From Acidobacteriota bacterium (GTDB taxonomy: Bacteria > Acidobacteriota > Terriglobia > Terriglobales > Acidobacteriaceae), in the NCBI GenBank assembly GCA_021851465.1, contig JAJZDL010000037.1, forward strand, positions 1 through 16,538: a DNA stretch of 16,538 nucleotides, given 5' to 3'. A model generated the notes under the pieces. It made no database searches, had not been told where the DNA came from, and saw nothing but the letters and a program-made list of their open reading frames with translations. Both the position numbers and the translations under genes were made by a program. Positions within the stretch are counted from its first letter, which is position 1. Each line of letters begins with the position of its first letter. Below are positions 6,579 to 14,130 of the stretch, piece after piece.

Positions 6579-7787
6579 ATGCGGCGGCAGTTGCCACCCT
6601 GGGCGATGGGCCTGGCGGTTGCGCCTCTGGGGTTCTACTACGGGTTTGTGTCGACGGCGCTGCCGATTCTGCTGGCGGCGCGGGGCGTTGCGGTGGGGAA
6701 GATTGCGTGGATCTCCGCGGTAGGCTTCTCGCCGACCTTCTGGGCTTTTTTGCTGTGCCCGATGCTGGATGTACGGTTCAGCAAACGAACGTATGCTTTT
6801 TTCTTTGCGGCAGTGGCGGCGGTGTGCCTGGGAATCTCGACGTTGCTGACCGGCAACCTTGCGGCGTTCACCGCGGTGGTGACGGTGGGCTGCGCGGCGA
6901 CGGTCATCTTCGGCAATACCCACGGCGGATGGATGCCGGACGTGATTGAGGACAAGCACTACTCCGCGGTGGGTGGGACGAGCAATATCGCCAACCTTGG
7001 TGCGGCGGGACTGTTTGCGACGTTGGTGGTGGTGCTGGTGCGGACGCTGCCGGGGCCGGTAGCGGCGGGGCTGCTGGGACTGACGGTGATGGCCCCCACC
7101 GTATTGCTGTTCTTTATTCCGCTGCCGAAAAAGCCGACGCGCAGCGCGCGAGAGATGTTTGGCAGCTTCTTCGGCGATCTGTATCGCGTGTGCCGAAGGC
7201 GGGAGTGCATTTTAGGGCTGGCCTGTTTTCTCTCGCCGACGGCGTGCTTTGCGCTGACGAATCTTTTTTCCGGACTGGGCGCGGACTTCCATGCGTCGGA
7301 GAGCTGGGTGACGGCGCTGAACGGAGCGGGGGTCGCGGCGGTGTGCTCGGCAGGCTGCCTGGTGGGGATCTGGGTTTGCAGGCGGTACGCGCGGCGGACG
7401 GTGTATATCGTGACCGGGTTCGGCGGCGCGGCAGCGGCGTTGGGAATGATCTGGACTCCGCATACGATGGTGTATTTTGCCGCGGGCGTGCTGGCATACA
7501 ACTTTTTTACCGGCATCAACTATACGGCGTTTACCGCGCTTTGCTATGAGATTGTGGGGCCGGAGAACCCGCTTGCATCGACCCAGATGGCGTTGCTGGC
7601 CGCGAGCGCAAACCTGCCGATCAGCTACATGACGGCGGTGGACGGACACTTTCATACGACGCACGGACTGGCGGGAATGCTGGGCGTGGATGCGGTGTCA
7701 AGCATTGTGGTGGGCGCGGTGCTGCTGACGATCTTCCATGCGGTGGGCGTGGGAAGGCGCGCAGAGGTTGCGATTGCCGCACAATAG
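6579..7787 (+). CDS. MFS permease, AmpG-like
   Basis: Integral inner-membrane transporter of the major facilitator superfamily with about 12 hydrophobic helices, 402 residues. It starts RRQLPPWAMGLAVAPLGFYY and holds a helix-loop segment with PMLDVRFSKRTYAF after the second helix. These features and the overall style resemble AmpG-type (muropeptide or acetyl-CoA transporter-like) permeases. A hydrophilic loop near the middle (PKKPTRSAREMFGSFFGDLYRVCRRRE) separates the two six-helix halves. The ATG at 6579 is chosen because GGAGG (6567-6571) lies exactly 7 bases upstream; an ATG at 6561, preceded by TAAGGTGG, is nearly as good and adds six residues. It follows the GH39 gene by 83 bp, so it could import the hydrolase product. 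That link is inferred, and the substrate is unknown. Confidence 0.83.
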   Translation: MRRQLPPWAMGLAVAPLGFYYGFVSTALPILLAARGVAVGKIAWISAVGFSPTFWAFLLCPMLDVRFSKRTYAFFFAAVAAVCLGISTLLTGNLAAFTAVVTVGCAATVIFGNTHGGWMPDVIEDKHYSAVGGTSNIANLGAAGLFATLVVVLVRTLPGPVAAGLLGLTVMAPTVLLFFIPLPKKPTRSAREMFGSFFGDLYRVCRRRECILGLACFLSPTACFALTNLFSGLGADFHASESWVTALNGAGVAAVCSAGCLVGIWVCRRYARRTVYIVTGFGGAAAALGMIWTPHTMVYFAAGVLAYNFFTGINYTAFTALCYEIVGPENPLASTQMALLAASANLPISYMTAVDGHFHTTHGLAGMLGVDAVSSIVVGAVLLTIFHAVGVGRRAEVAIAAQ

Positions 7788-7793
7788 TCGGCG

Positions 7794-7809
7794 CGTCGTG
7801 GAGACGACG
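7794..7809. terminator. Possible bidirectional terminator hairpin
   Basis: CGTCGT, GGAG loop, ACGACG: a 6-bp stem in the 24-bp gap between two convergent genes (MFS permease and epimerase). The position suits a shared terminator. There is no T-tract on either side, so intrinsic termination is doubtful. Confidence 0.3.
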
Positions 7810-7811
7810 GC

Positions 7812-8777
7812 TTAGCGGGCGGCGGGGGCCTTCTTTTCCGCTTCGGCGAGGTACCAGGCAACGGTCTTCCGCAGTCCTTCATGGAAGCGGGCCTTGGGTT
7901 GGTAGCCAAGCTCATCGGTTGCGCGACGGATGTCTGCCAGCGAATGCTTGATGTCGCCTGCGCGGGGCGGGCCGTAGATTGGTTCGGCGGTAAAGCCGAG
8001 TTGGCCGGCGATGGCTGCGTAGACTTCGTTGAGCGTGTGGCTCTCGCCGGTGCCGATGTTGAAGACGCGCCCGGTGGCGACGCTGCTGGGCGCGAGGCAC
8101 GCGAGCAGGTTGGCGCTGACGGCGTTCTCGACGTAGTTGAAGTCGCGGCTGGTCAGTCCGTCGCCGAAGATTGTCGGGGTCTGGCCGGCCATCATCGTGG
8201 TGGTGAACTTGGCGATGACGCCGGAGTAGGGCGAGTCGGCGGCCTGGCGCGGGCCGAAGATATTGAAGTAGCGCAGGCAGATGCCCTCAAGACCGTAGGA
8301 GCGGTAGAAGGACTGGATGTAGTACTCGCAGGCGAGCTTCTGCACGGCATAGGGCGAGAGCGGGAGCGGGGACATCGCCTCCTGCTTGGGCTGGGTGGGC
8401 TGGTCTCCGTAAGCCGACGACGATGCGGCGTAGACGATGCGGCGGACCTTCGCGTCGCGTGCGGCGATGAGGAGGTTCAGCGTGCCGTTGACGTTGGACT
8501 CGTGCGAGGCAAGTGGGTCTTTTACAGAACGGGGAACGCTGGCGAGCGCTGCCTGGTGGAGAACGTAGTCGATGCCTTCGCAAGCGGAGCGCATTCCAGC
8601 GGCGTCCAGTAGATCCATCTGCTGGAAGTCGATGGAGGAGCGAATTTCGGCGAGGTTGTCGAGGGAGCCAGTGGAGAGGTTGTCGATGCCGCGCACCGCA
8701 TGGCCCTGCTCAACCAGCGCGCGCGCGAGGGTCGATCCGATGAAGCCTGCGATTCCTGTAATCAGATACCGGGCCAT
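7812..8777 (-). CDS. UDP-sugar 4-epimerase (SDR, WbpP/TviC-like)
   Basis: Extended short-chain dehydrogenase/reductase that epimerises C4 of a UDP-hexose(amine) or UDP-uronate in the cytoplasm; 321 residues. The NAD-binding TGIAGFIGS is at residues 7-15, D32 in GIDNLSTG binds the NAD ribose, and the catalytic set is Ser119-121 (AASSSAYGD), Tyr143 and Lys147 (YAVQK). Later segments LRYFNIFGPRQ, VFNIGTGESHTLNEV and PPRAGDIKHSLADI are typical of WbpP/TviC-like UDP-GlcNAc or UDP-GlcNAcA 4-epimerases. The ATG at 8777 has GGGGA 4 bases upstream. It is divergent from the UDP-GlcNAc dehydrogenase gene, its probable pathway partner. Confidence 0.9.
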   Translation of the reverse strand: MARYLITGIAGFIGSTLARALVEQGHAVRGIDNLSTGSLDNLAEIRSSIDFQQMDLLDAAGMRSACEGIDYVLHQAALASVPRSVKDPLASHESNVNGTLNLLIAARDAKVRRIVYAASSSAYGDQPTQPKQEAMSPLPLSPYAVQKLACEYYIQSFYRSYGLEGICLRYFNIFGPRQAADSPYSGVIAKFTTTMMAGQTPTIFGDGLTSRDFNYVENAVSANLLACLAPSSVATGRVFNIGTGESHTLNEVYAAIAGQLGFTAEPIYGPPRAGDIKHSLADIRRATDELGYQPKARFHEGLRKTVAWYLAEAEKKAPAAR

Positions 8778-8963
8778 AGTTCCCCATTTAAAATCTGTTT
8801 TGAGTTGTCGAGCAATTTTACCGTAAACTTTTCAACGCTTTGTTGCTGCCACTTCGACATGCCAAAGCTATAACAATCAAGCCGTAATGAGGTTGCATAA
8901 ACCGTAGGGCGGGAGAAGGGTTGCAATGCGATAATCGTGAGCATGTTGAACGCCAGGAAAACT
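8778..8963. promoter_or_regulatory. AT-rich divergent promoter region
   Basis: This 186-bp space between the divergent epimerase and dehydrogenase genes is clearly richer in A+T than its surroundings and probably holds back-to-back promoters. TATAAC near 8870 is a -10 candidate for the + strand, with TTGCTG upstream at a long spacing (20). A matching pair for the minus strand was not found. Start codons for the dehydrogenase also fall here (GTG 8937, ATG 8943). Confidence 0.4.
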
Positions 8964-10370
8964 ATGTTCAGTCATGCAAAGCCCGGTCGAGCGGAGTCCA
9001 ACGAGGCGAATGCCGCTCAGGTTGTCCTGCCGCAGATTGCTCGGGAGCGTCTCGATCGTCTGAAGGCCCACACTGCCAGGATCGGGGTGATTGGGCTGGG
9101 GTACGTTGGGTTGCCGCTCTCGCTGCTGCTGGCGGAGGCGGGTTTTAAAGTTACAGGCTTCGACATCGACGCGAAGAAGGTGGAGGAGTTGGAGGCGGGG
9201 CGGTCGTACATCTTCCGCATCGCGGCGGAGGAGATTGAGCGCGCGCGGGCGAAGGGCTTTACGGCGACGACGGAGTTTGCGCGCCTGTCGGAGCAGGACG
9301 CGATTCTGCTGTGCGTTCCGACTCCGCTGAACGAGCACCGCGAGCCGGACCTGAGCTATGTGGAGAACACAGCAAAGTCCGCGGCACCGTGGATCCGCGA
9401 GGGGCAGTTGGTGGTGCTGGAGAGCACGACATATCCGGGGACGACCGAGGAATTGCTGATTCCCGCGCTGGAGGCGGGCAACAGGCAGGGGCTGCGGGCG
9501 CAGGCACAGGGTGCGGCGGCGGAGCACGGGGTCTTCTATGTGGCGTTCTCACCGGAGCGCGAGGATCCGGGCAATGTGACGGTGGCGCGGCGGGAGATTC
9601 CCAAGGTGGTGGGCGGGCACGAGGCGATTGCGACGGAGCTGGCGGCGACGCTGTATGAGGGGATATTTACGCGCGCCGTGCGCGTCTCCTCGACGCGCGT
9701 GGCGGAGATGACCAAGTTGCTGGAGAACATCTATCGCTGCGTGAACATTGCGCTGGTGAATGAGATGAAGGTACTGTCGCTGCGCATGGGGGTGGACATC
9801 TGGGAGGTGATCGACGCGGCGGCGACCAAGCCGTTCGGCTTCCAGCCGTTCTATCCGGGGCCTGGGCTGGGCGGGCACTGCATCCCGATCGACCCGTTCT
9901 ACCTGAGCTGGAAGGCGAAGGAGTTCGACTTCAACACACGCTTCATCGAGCTGGCGGGAGAGGTGAATGAGGCGATGCCGGCGCATGTGGTGCAGTATGT
10001 CGCAAAGGGACTGAACGCGCAGCGGAAGGCGATGAACGGCGCGCGCGTCCTGATGTTGGGCATGGCGTACAAGAAGGACATCGACGACCTGCGCGAATCG
10101 CCATCGCTGACCGTGATCGAGTTGCTGCGGGCGGAGGGCGCGGAGGTGCTGTACAACGATCCCTACATCCCTACCGTTGGGCGCGGGCGGCACTACAACT
10201 TGAATATGACCTCGGCACCGCTCGACGATCTCGACCAGTTCGACTGCGTTCTGATAATGACGGACCACTCGGAGTACGACTACAAGGCGATTGTGCGGCA
10301 GGCGCGGCTGGTGGTGGACACGCGCAATGCGACCAAGGGGATCCGGTCGGAGAAGATCGTCCGCTGTTAG
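8964..10370 (+). CDS. UDP-N-acetylglucosamine 6-dehydrogenase (WbpA/TviB-like)
   Basis: NAD-dependent nucleotide-sugar 6-dehydrogenase, converting a UDP-HexNAc (best guess UDP-GlcNAc) to its uronate for surface polysaccharide. From the ATG at 8964 it has 468 residues. Domains are an N-terminal Rossmann fold (IGVIGLGYVGLPLSLLLAEAG, then VTGFDID), a central helical domain (EMTKLLENIYRCVNIALVNEM) with the catalytic Cys306 in GLGGHCIPIDPFYL, and a C-terminal UDP-binding domain (VLMLGMAYKKDIDDLRESPS). The motif FSPEREDPGN marks the UDP-HexNAc dehydrogenase group rather than UDP-glucose dehydrogenase. AGGAAA (8955-8960) favours the 8964 start; an ATG at 8943 and a GTG at 8937 are in frame and would add 7 or 9 non-conserved residues. 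It is followed after 11 bp by the acyl-CoA synthetase gene. Confidence 0.93.
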   Translation: MFSHAKPGRAESNEANAAQVVLPQIARERLDRLKAHTARIGVIGLGYVGLPLSLLLAEAGFKVTGFDIDAKKVEELEAGRSYIFRIAAEEIERARAKGFTATTEFARLSEQDAILLCVPTPLNEHREPDLSYVENTAKSAAPWIREGQLVVLESTTYPGTTEELLIPALEAGNRQGLRAQAQGAAAEHGVFYVAFSPEREDPGNVTVARREIPKVVGGHEAIATELAATLYEGIFTRAVRVSSTRVAEMTKLLENIYRCVNIALVNEMKVLSLRMGVDIWEVIDAAATKPFGFQPFYPGPGLGGHCIPIDPFYLSWKAKEFDFNTRFIELAGEVNEAMPAHVVQYVAKGLNAQRKAMNGARVLMLGMAYKKDIDDLRESPSLTVIELLRAEGAEVLYNDPYIPTVGRGRHYNLNMTSAPLDDLDQFDCVLIMTDHSEYDYKAIVRQARLVVDTRNATKGIRSEKIVRC

Positions 10371-10381
10371 AGAGGGTTTGA

Positions 10382-12193
10382 ATGCAGGATGTGAGGACGA
10401 TCAACGACGCATTTCTGAAGGTGAGCGGGCGCGGCGAGAGGGTGGCGTGGCACTGGCTGAACGGGGATGGAGGCTGGAAGGCGATCTCGTCTGTGGAGGT
10501 ATACGGGCGGGTGCGGGCGCTGGCAGCGCGGCTTGCGGAGTGGGGCGTGGGCAAGGGCGACCGCGTGGCCCTGGTGAGCGAGAACCGCTGGGAGTGGGCG
10601 GTAACGGACTTCGCGGCGCTGGCGCTGGGCGCGGTGGATGTTCCGCTGTATATGACGCTGACGGCGGAGCAGATTGGCTATATGCTGCGCGACTCAGGGG
10701 CGAAGGTCGCCGTGGTGTCAAGTTGGGAGATGGTTGAGAAGGTGAGGGCAGCGGGTGAGTTGCCGGCGCTGGAGCGCATCGTTGTGATGGACGAGATTCC
10801 CACCCATCGCGATAAAGCCGCGATGGATGGGGCACCCGGCGTGGAAAGTTTCGATGAGCTGATAAAAGATGCTGAGGCGATGCAGGCGCGGGATGCGGAG
10901 TTCGATGCGCGTGTGCGTGGGGTGCAGCCGGAGGACCTGGCGACGATCATCTACACCTCTGGGACGACCGGCGAGCCGAAGGGCGTGATGCTGACGCACG
11001 GCAATCTGGCGAGCAACTTTACCCTTTCGACGAAGCCGTTCGGATTTACCGATGCGGACAGTTGCATCTCATTTCTGCCGCTCTCGCATGTGACGGCGCG
11101 GCACCTGGACTACGCGCTGATGTTGCAGAATGTGATGCTGGCCTACTGCCCGAAGTTCGACCAGATTGCGCCGGCAATGAAGGCGGTGCAGCCGACGATC
11201 TTTGTGGCGGTGCCGCGGGTATACGAGAAGGTCCGCCAGAGCGTCGAGGGAAAGTCGCACGGAGTGAAGAAGCGGATCCTGAACTGGGCGCTGGGCGTGG
11301 GACAGCGGCATCGCGCGGAGACGCTGGCGGGCAGGCAGCCCGGCGGATTGGAGTGGAGGCTGGCGGAGAGGCTGGTGTTTGCCAAGATCCGCGCGGCGTT
11401 TGGCGGGCGCGTGAAGATCTTTGTCTCGGGCGGCGCGCCGCTGGGGATGGACACGGCGGGGTGGTTCGCGGATGTGGGGATACGGATTCTGGAGGGGTAT
11501 GGGCTGACAGAGACATCGCCGGTGATTGCAATCGCTACGCCCGAACGGTATCGCATTGGGACGGTGGGGCCTGTGCTGGAGAATGTGCAGGTGCGCATTG
11601 CCGAGGACGGCGAACTGGAGGTGCATGGGCCGTCGGTCTTCCACGGCTACTGGAAGAAGGCGCAGGATACGGCGGGGGCGTTCACTGAGGATGGGTGGTT
11701 CCGCACCGGAGACATTGGGAGGATCGATGCGGACAGGTTCCTGTCGATCACGGACAGGAAGAAGGAGATGTTGAAGACGAGCGGGGGCAAGATGATCGCT
11801 CCGCAGCCGATCGAGAACAAGCTGAAGGCGCATGTTCTGGTGGGCAACGCAGCGCTGGTCGGCGACAGGCACAAGTTTGCGTGCGCACTGATCTCGCCGA
11901 ACTTTGCGGTGTTGGAGAGCTGGGCGCGGGTGAAGGGTGTCTCGTTCAGCGACCGCAAGGCGCTGGTGCAGGATGCGCAGGTGGTGGCGCGGTATCGGCG
12001 GATCGTCGATGCGGTGAACGCGACGCTGGCGCCCTTCGAGACGATCAAGCGAGTCGCAATCGTCGCCGATGAGTGGACTGTCGAAGGCGATGAGCTAACC
12101 CCCAGTATGAAACTGAAGCGGCGCGTGGTGGAGCAGAGGTACGCGGCGGAGATAGCGGAGTTCTATAAAGACGAGGCAACGGCTGCGCGCTAG
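10382..12193 (+). CDS. Long-chain acyl-CoA synthetase (AMP-binding)
   Basis: ATP-dependent fatty acid:CoA ligase of the ANL superfamily, FadD15-like, 603 residues; peripheral membrane or cytoplasmic. The P-loop-like A3 motif YTSGTTGEPKGVMLTHGN begins at residue 191. SFLPLSHVTAR follows, the A5 motif GYGLTETSP begins at residue 372, WFRTGDIG and DRKKEMLKTSGGK (from about 458) are A7/A8, and the C-terminal lid has MKLKRRVV. AGAGGG stands 5 bases before the ATG at 10382. Residues about 140-152 (THRDKAAMDGAPG) are encoded by a hairpin repeat and look like an insertion between IVVMD and VESFDEL. The 11-bp gap to the UDP-sugar dehydrogenase suggests a shared transcript, but no pathway link is obvious. 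Confidence 0.94.
   Translation: MQDVRTINDAFLKVSGRGERVAWHWLNGDGGWKAISSVEVYGRVRALAARLAEWGVGKGDRVALVSENRWEWAVTDFAALALGAVDVPLYMTLTAEQIGYMLRDSGAKVAVVSSWEMVEKVRAAGELPALERIVVMDEIPTHRDKAAMDGAPGVESFDELIKDAEAMQARDAEFDARVRGVQPEDLATIIYTSGTTGEPKGVMLTHGNLASNFTLSTKPFGFTDADSCISFLPLSHVTARHLDYALMLQNVMLAYCPKFDQIAPAMKAVQPTIFVAVPRVYEKVRQSVEGKSHGVKKRILNWALGVGQRHRAETLAGRQPGGLEWRLAERLVFAKIRAAFGGRVKIFVSGGAPLGMDTAGWFADVGIRILEGYGLTETSPVIAIATPERYRIGTVGPVLENVQVRIAEDGELEVHGPSVFHGYWKKAQDTAGAFTEDGWFRTGDIGRIDADRFLSITDRKKEMLKTSGGKMIAPQPIENKLKAHVLVGNAALVGDRHKFACALISPNFAVLESWARVKGVSFSDRKALVQDAQVVARYRRIVDAVNATLAPFETIKRVAIVADEWTVEGDELTPSMKLKRRVVEQRYAAEIAEFYKDEATAAR
10799..10837. repeat. Intragenic hairpin repeat, copy 2 (in acyl-CoA synthetase)
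   Basis: A 39-base unit with the same plan as copy 1: CCCA, C, CCATCGCG, loop ATAAAGC, CGCGATGG, A, TGGG, then GCACCC. The inner stem differs from copy 1 (CCTTTGCG) at several bases, yet both arms changed together. The outer arms, the C/A mismatch, the 7-base loop length and the GCACCC tail are the same. It lies in frame in the synthetase gene. Confidence 0.85.
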
Positions 12194-12292
12194 AGGCTCC
12201 GATGGTGCGGTTTTGCCCTGCATCGCTCGCGGTGTGTATAAAGAAACCAGCGGTTCGCGAGTCCTTTCGAGAAACGGCCTGCGGGAGGTTGG

Positions 12293-13174
12293 ATGGGGGT
12301 AGGCATCGCAGCTTTTAGCCATCTTTCGGAGGATCGGATTGGCGCTGGATGGGCTAAAAGGGACTGGGGCGGAGTTCTGATCGGCGGAGTGTGCTTTGCA
12401 ATTTTCATGGGCGTGTCCAGCTCGCTCGCGGCGCAGGTGGACGAGATGCAGCCAGCCGGGTCGGCGACTATCGTGCAACAGGCGAATGTACGGCAGGGAA
12501 GTGGAGAGCAGGCGACCGAAGTCGCGGCGAAGGAGGATGCGCTGGATTTGCCCGATGCACCGGCGCCGACGGCTGCGGCAGGCGCGGCATACGTCCGCGG
12601 CGTGTCTCAAACAGCCAGCAGCTCCTTGCAGCCGCCCGCGCAGAACCCGCCCGATGGGGGCCTTTCGCTGGGCGACCTGGGGCTGACGCCGGCGCAGACC
12701 GAGGGCAGCGCGGCGCGCCAGGCGCTCTTGGACCGGCGCACGCAGATGCTGAAGATCCATCAGCGGCTGGGGCTGATTACGGTGATCCCGGTTGCGGCTG
12801 CGTGCATCAGCTCGATCGGCGCACCGCCGAAGCACGGCAACTTCAGCAACGTAACCGACCGCGATGTCCACGTCGGGCTAGGTGCCGCGGCAGTTGTGAT
12901 GTACGGGCTTACCGCGTCGTACGCCATCCGCGCGCCCAAGGTCTCCAACGAGCCTGCGCGCGGCGGCGTCAAGTGGCACAAGTACCTGATCTACATCCAC
13001 GCGCCGGGAATGATTTTGACGCCCATCCTCGGCGCCATCGCCTTCAACCAGGTAAACAGCGGACAGAAGGTCCATGGCATCGCGGCTGCGCACGGCGCGG
13101 TGGCCACAGCCACGGCGATCAGCTATGGCGCGGCGATCGTTGCCGTCTCATGGCCGATCCATCTCAGGTTCTAG
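12293..13174 (+). CDS. Four-helix membrane protein, cytochrome b561-like (putative)
   Basis: 293-residue membrane protein I do not recognise by name. Residues about 25-47 form a signal anchor or long signal peptide ending in LAAQ. Residues 48-150 are a Pro/Ala/Gln-rich extracytoplasmic linker with LDLPDAPAP. Four hydrophobic helices follow at about 157-174, 193-212, 230-252 and 264-286. Each begins with a histidine: H156 (KIHQRLGLI), H193 (DVHVGLGA), H229/H235 (KWHKYLIYIHAPG) and H261/H267 (HGIAAAHGA). That layout fits heme-b ligation as in cytochrome b561, and the YceI-like gene that follows supports it. This is an inference, not a family match. GGGAGG (12283-12288) is 4 bases before the ATG at 12293. 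An open frame at 12391-13191 in another phase is an Arg-rich shadow. Confidence 0.72.
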   Translation: MGVGIAAFSHLSEDRIGAGWAKRDWGGVLIGGVCFAIFMGVSSSLAAQVDEMQPAGSATIVQQANVRQGSGEQATEVAAKEDALDLPDAPAPTAAAGAAYVRGVSQTASSSLQPPAQNPPDGGLSLGDLGLTPAQTEGSAARQALLDRRTQMLKIHQRLGLITVIPVAAACISSIGAPPKHGNFSNVTDRDVHVGLGAAAVVMYGLTASYAIRAPKVSNEPARGGVKWHKYLIYIHAPGMILTPILGAIAFNQVNSGQKVHGIAAAHGAVATATAISYGAAIVAVSWPIHLRF

Positions 13175-13281
13175 GCCATGGAAGCAATTGAACTGCCAGC
13201 CTGAACTCAGTGAAGAGTCCCCGTATCTTTTGTGGGGCGCGACGCACACGCCATGCGTGAAATTCTATCGGAGGAACCCAC

Positions 13282-13863
13282 ATGAAGAAGCTTTGTCTGC
13301 TCGCGGTCTTGTTGTTCACGCTGCCGACGCATGAGCCGGCCTACGCCCAGGCATCCAAACCCAAGCCAGGCCAGCCGCAGCCGGACCAGACGTGGGTGCT
13401 CGATCGATCCACGTTGACGTATCACATGTCGCACCCGATGCATGAGGTGGATGGCACCAGCCACGCCGCGCTGGGCAAGGGAGTCTGCCACGCGGGGCAG
13501 TGCGATTTTCTGGTTGCCGCGGCGGTCAAGTCCTTCGACTCCGGCGACAGCAACCGCGACCTGCATATGCTCCAGGTCACGCGCGGCGCGCTGTATCCCA
13601 TTGTCAGCGTGCGCTTCCACTTGGCGCAGTCGAGCCTTGACGCGCCGACCCTGGACTGCGACCTTGAAGTCAACTTTGCAGGCAATACGGCGCACTACTC
13701 GCATGTTATTTTCCAGCAGACGATCGAGGGCGCGGAACACCACATCACGGGCGTAGTCCCGTCGACTGTGAGCGACTTCAAGATCGATCCGCCCACGTTC
13801 CTGACCATTCCCATCAAAAATGAGATTCCCGTCCGCGTGGAGATGTTCTGGCACCCGTCCTGA
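13282..13863 (+). CDS. YceI-like periplasmic protein
   Basis: Predicted exported lipocalin-like protein of the YceI family (a beta-barrel that binds isoprenoid or lipid ligands), 193 residues. The signal peptide spans about residues 1-23 (MKKLCLLAVLLFTLP, cleaved near AYA-QA). QTWVLDRSTLTYHMSHPMHEV corresponds to the family opening strand. SFDSGDSNRDLHMLQ corresponds to the conserved FxxGxxxRDxHM segment, and ITGVVPSTVSDFKIDPP to the later strands. It has three Cys (GVCHAGQCDF and LDC) and a His-rich N-terminal part, not usual for the family. GGAGG (13270-13274) is 7 bases before the ATG. It follows the four-helix membrane protein by 107 bp. In E. coli yceI sits beside a b561-type gene (yceJ). 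Confidence 0.78.
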   Translation: MKKLCLLAVLLFTLPTHEPAYAQASKPKPGQPQPDQTWVLDRSTLTYHMSHPMHEVDGTSHAALGKGVCHAGQCDFLVAAAVKSFDSGDSNRDLHMLQVTRGALYPIVSVRFHLAQSSLDAPTLDCDLEVNFAGNTAHYSHVIFQQTIEGAEHHITGVVPSTVSDFKIDPPTFLTIPIKNEIPVRVEMFWHPS

Positions 13864-14130
13864 GAGGCAGAGGCGATTCATTCCAAAAGGTGTAAGGCGC
13901 GGGATGGAACAGGATCTGCCCGGCGGTGTGGCGAGGGCCGTACGCTTCAATTCCGACTGGGTACCTCTGGGTGCAAAAGAACAAGAGAGATTCGATTCGA
14001 GTCGGATACACTGTATTGGCAGTTGTCCGAGGCCCTCTTTCGACCTACTTCGTTCGGATCGGAGTTTTAGCCCGGAGAAAGTTATAGAACAGGAACCCAT
14101 ATTGTGGATTTGTTGAGCAATTTTCCATCC
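13864..14130. promoter_or_regulatory. Intergenic leader of export gene
   Basis: This 267-bp region holds no convincing gene. It is less GC-rich than its flanks and probably contains the promoter of the polysaccharide export gene. Clustered direct and inverted TCGGA/TTCGA motifs occur between about 13988 and 14063, but no clear -35/-10 pair was seen. AGGA at 14091-14094 lies 9 bases before an in-frame GTG at 14104, an alternative start for the next gene. Confidence 0.4.

Noticed and set aside
12391..13191. 266-codon + frame overlapping the four-helix membrane protein
   Set aside because: Arg/Gly-rich composition without hydrophobic segments, no Shine-Dalgarno; the alternative frame has a signal anchor, four helices and a good ribosome binding site.
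13247..13259. Small hairpin CACGC-CAT-GCGTG before the YceI-like gene
   Set aside because: The 5-bp stem with a 3-base loop and no T-tract is within chance expectation for this composition; not called a terminator or riboswitch.
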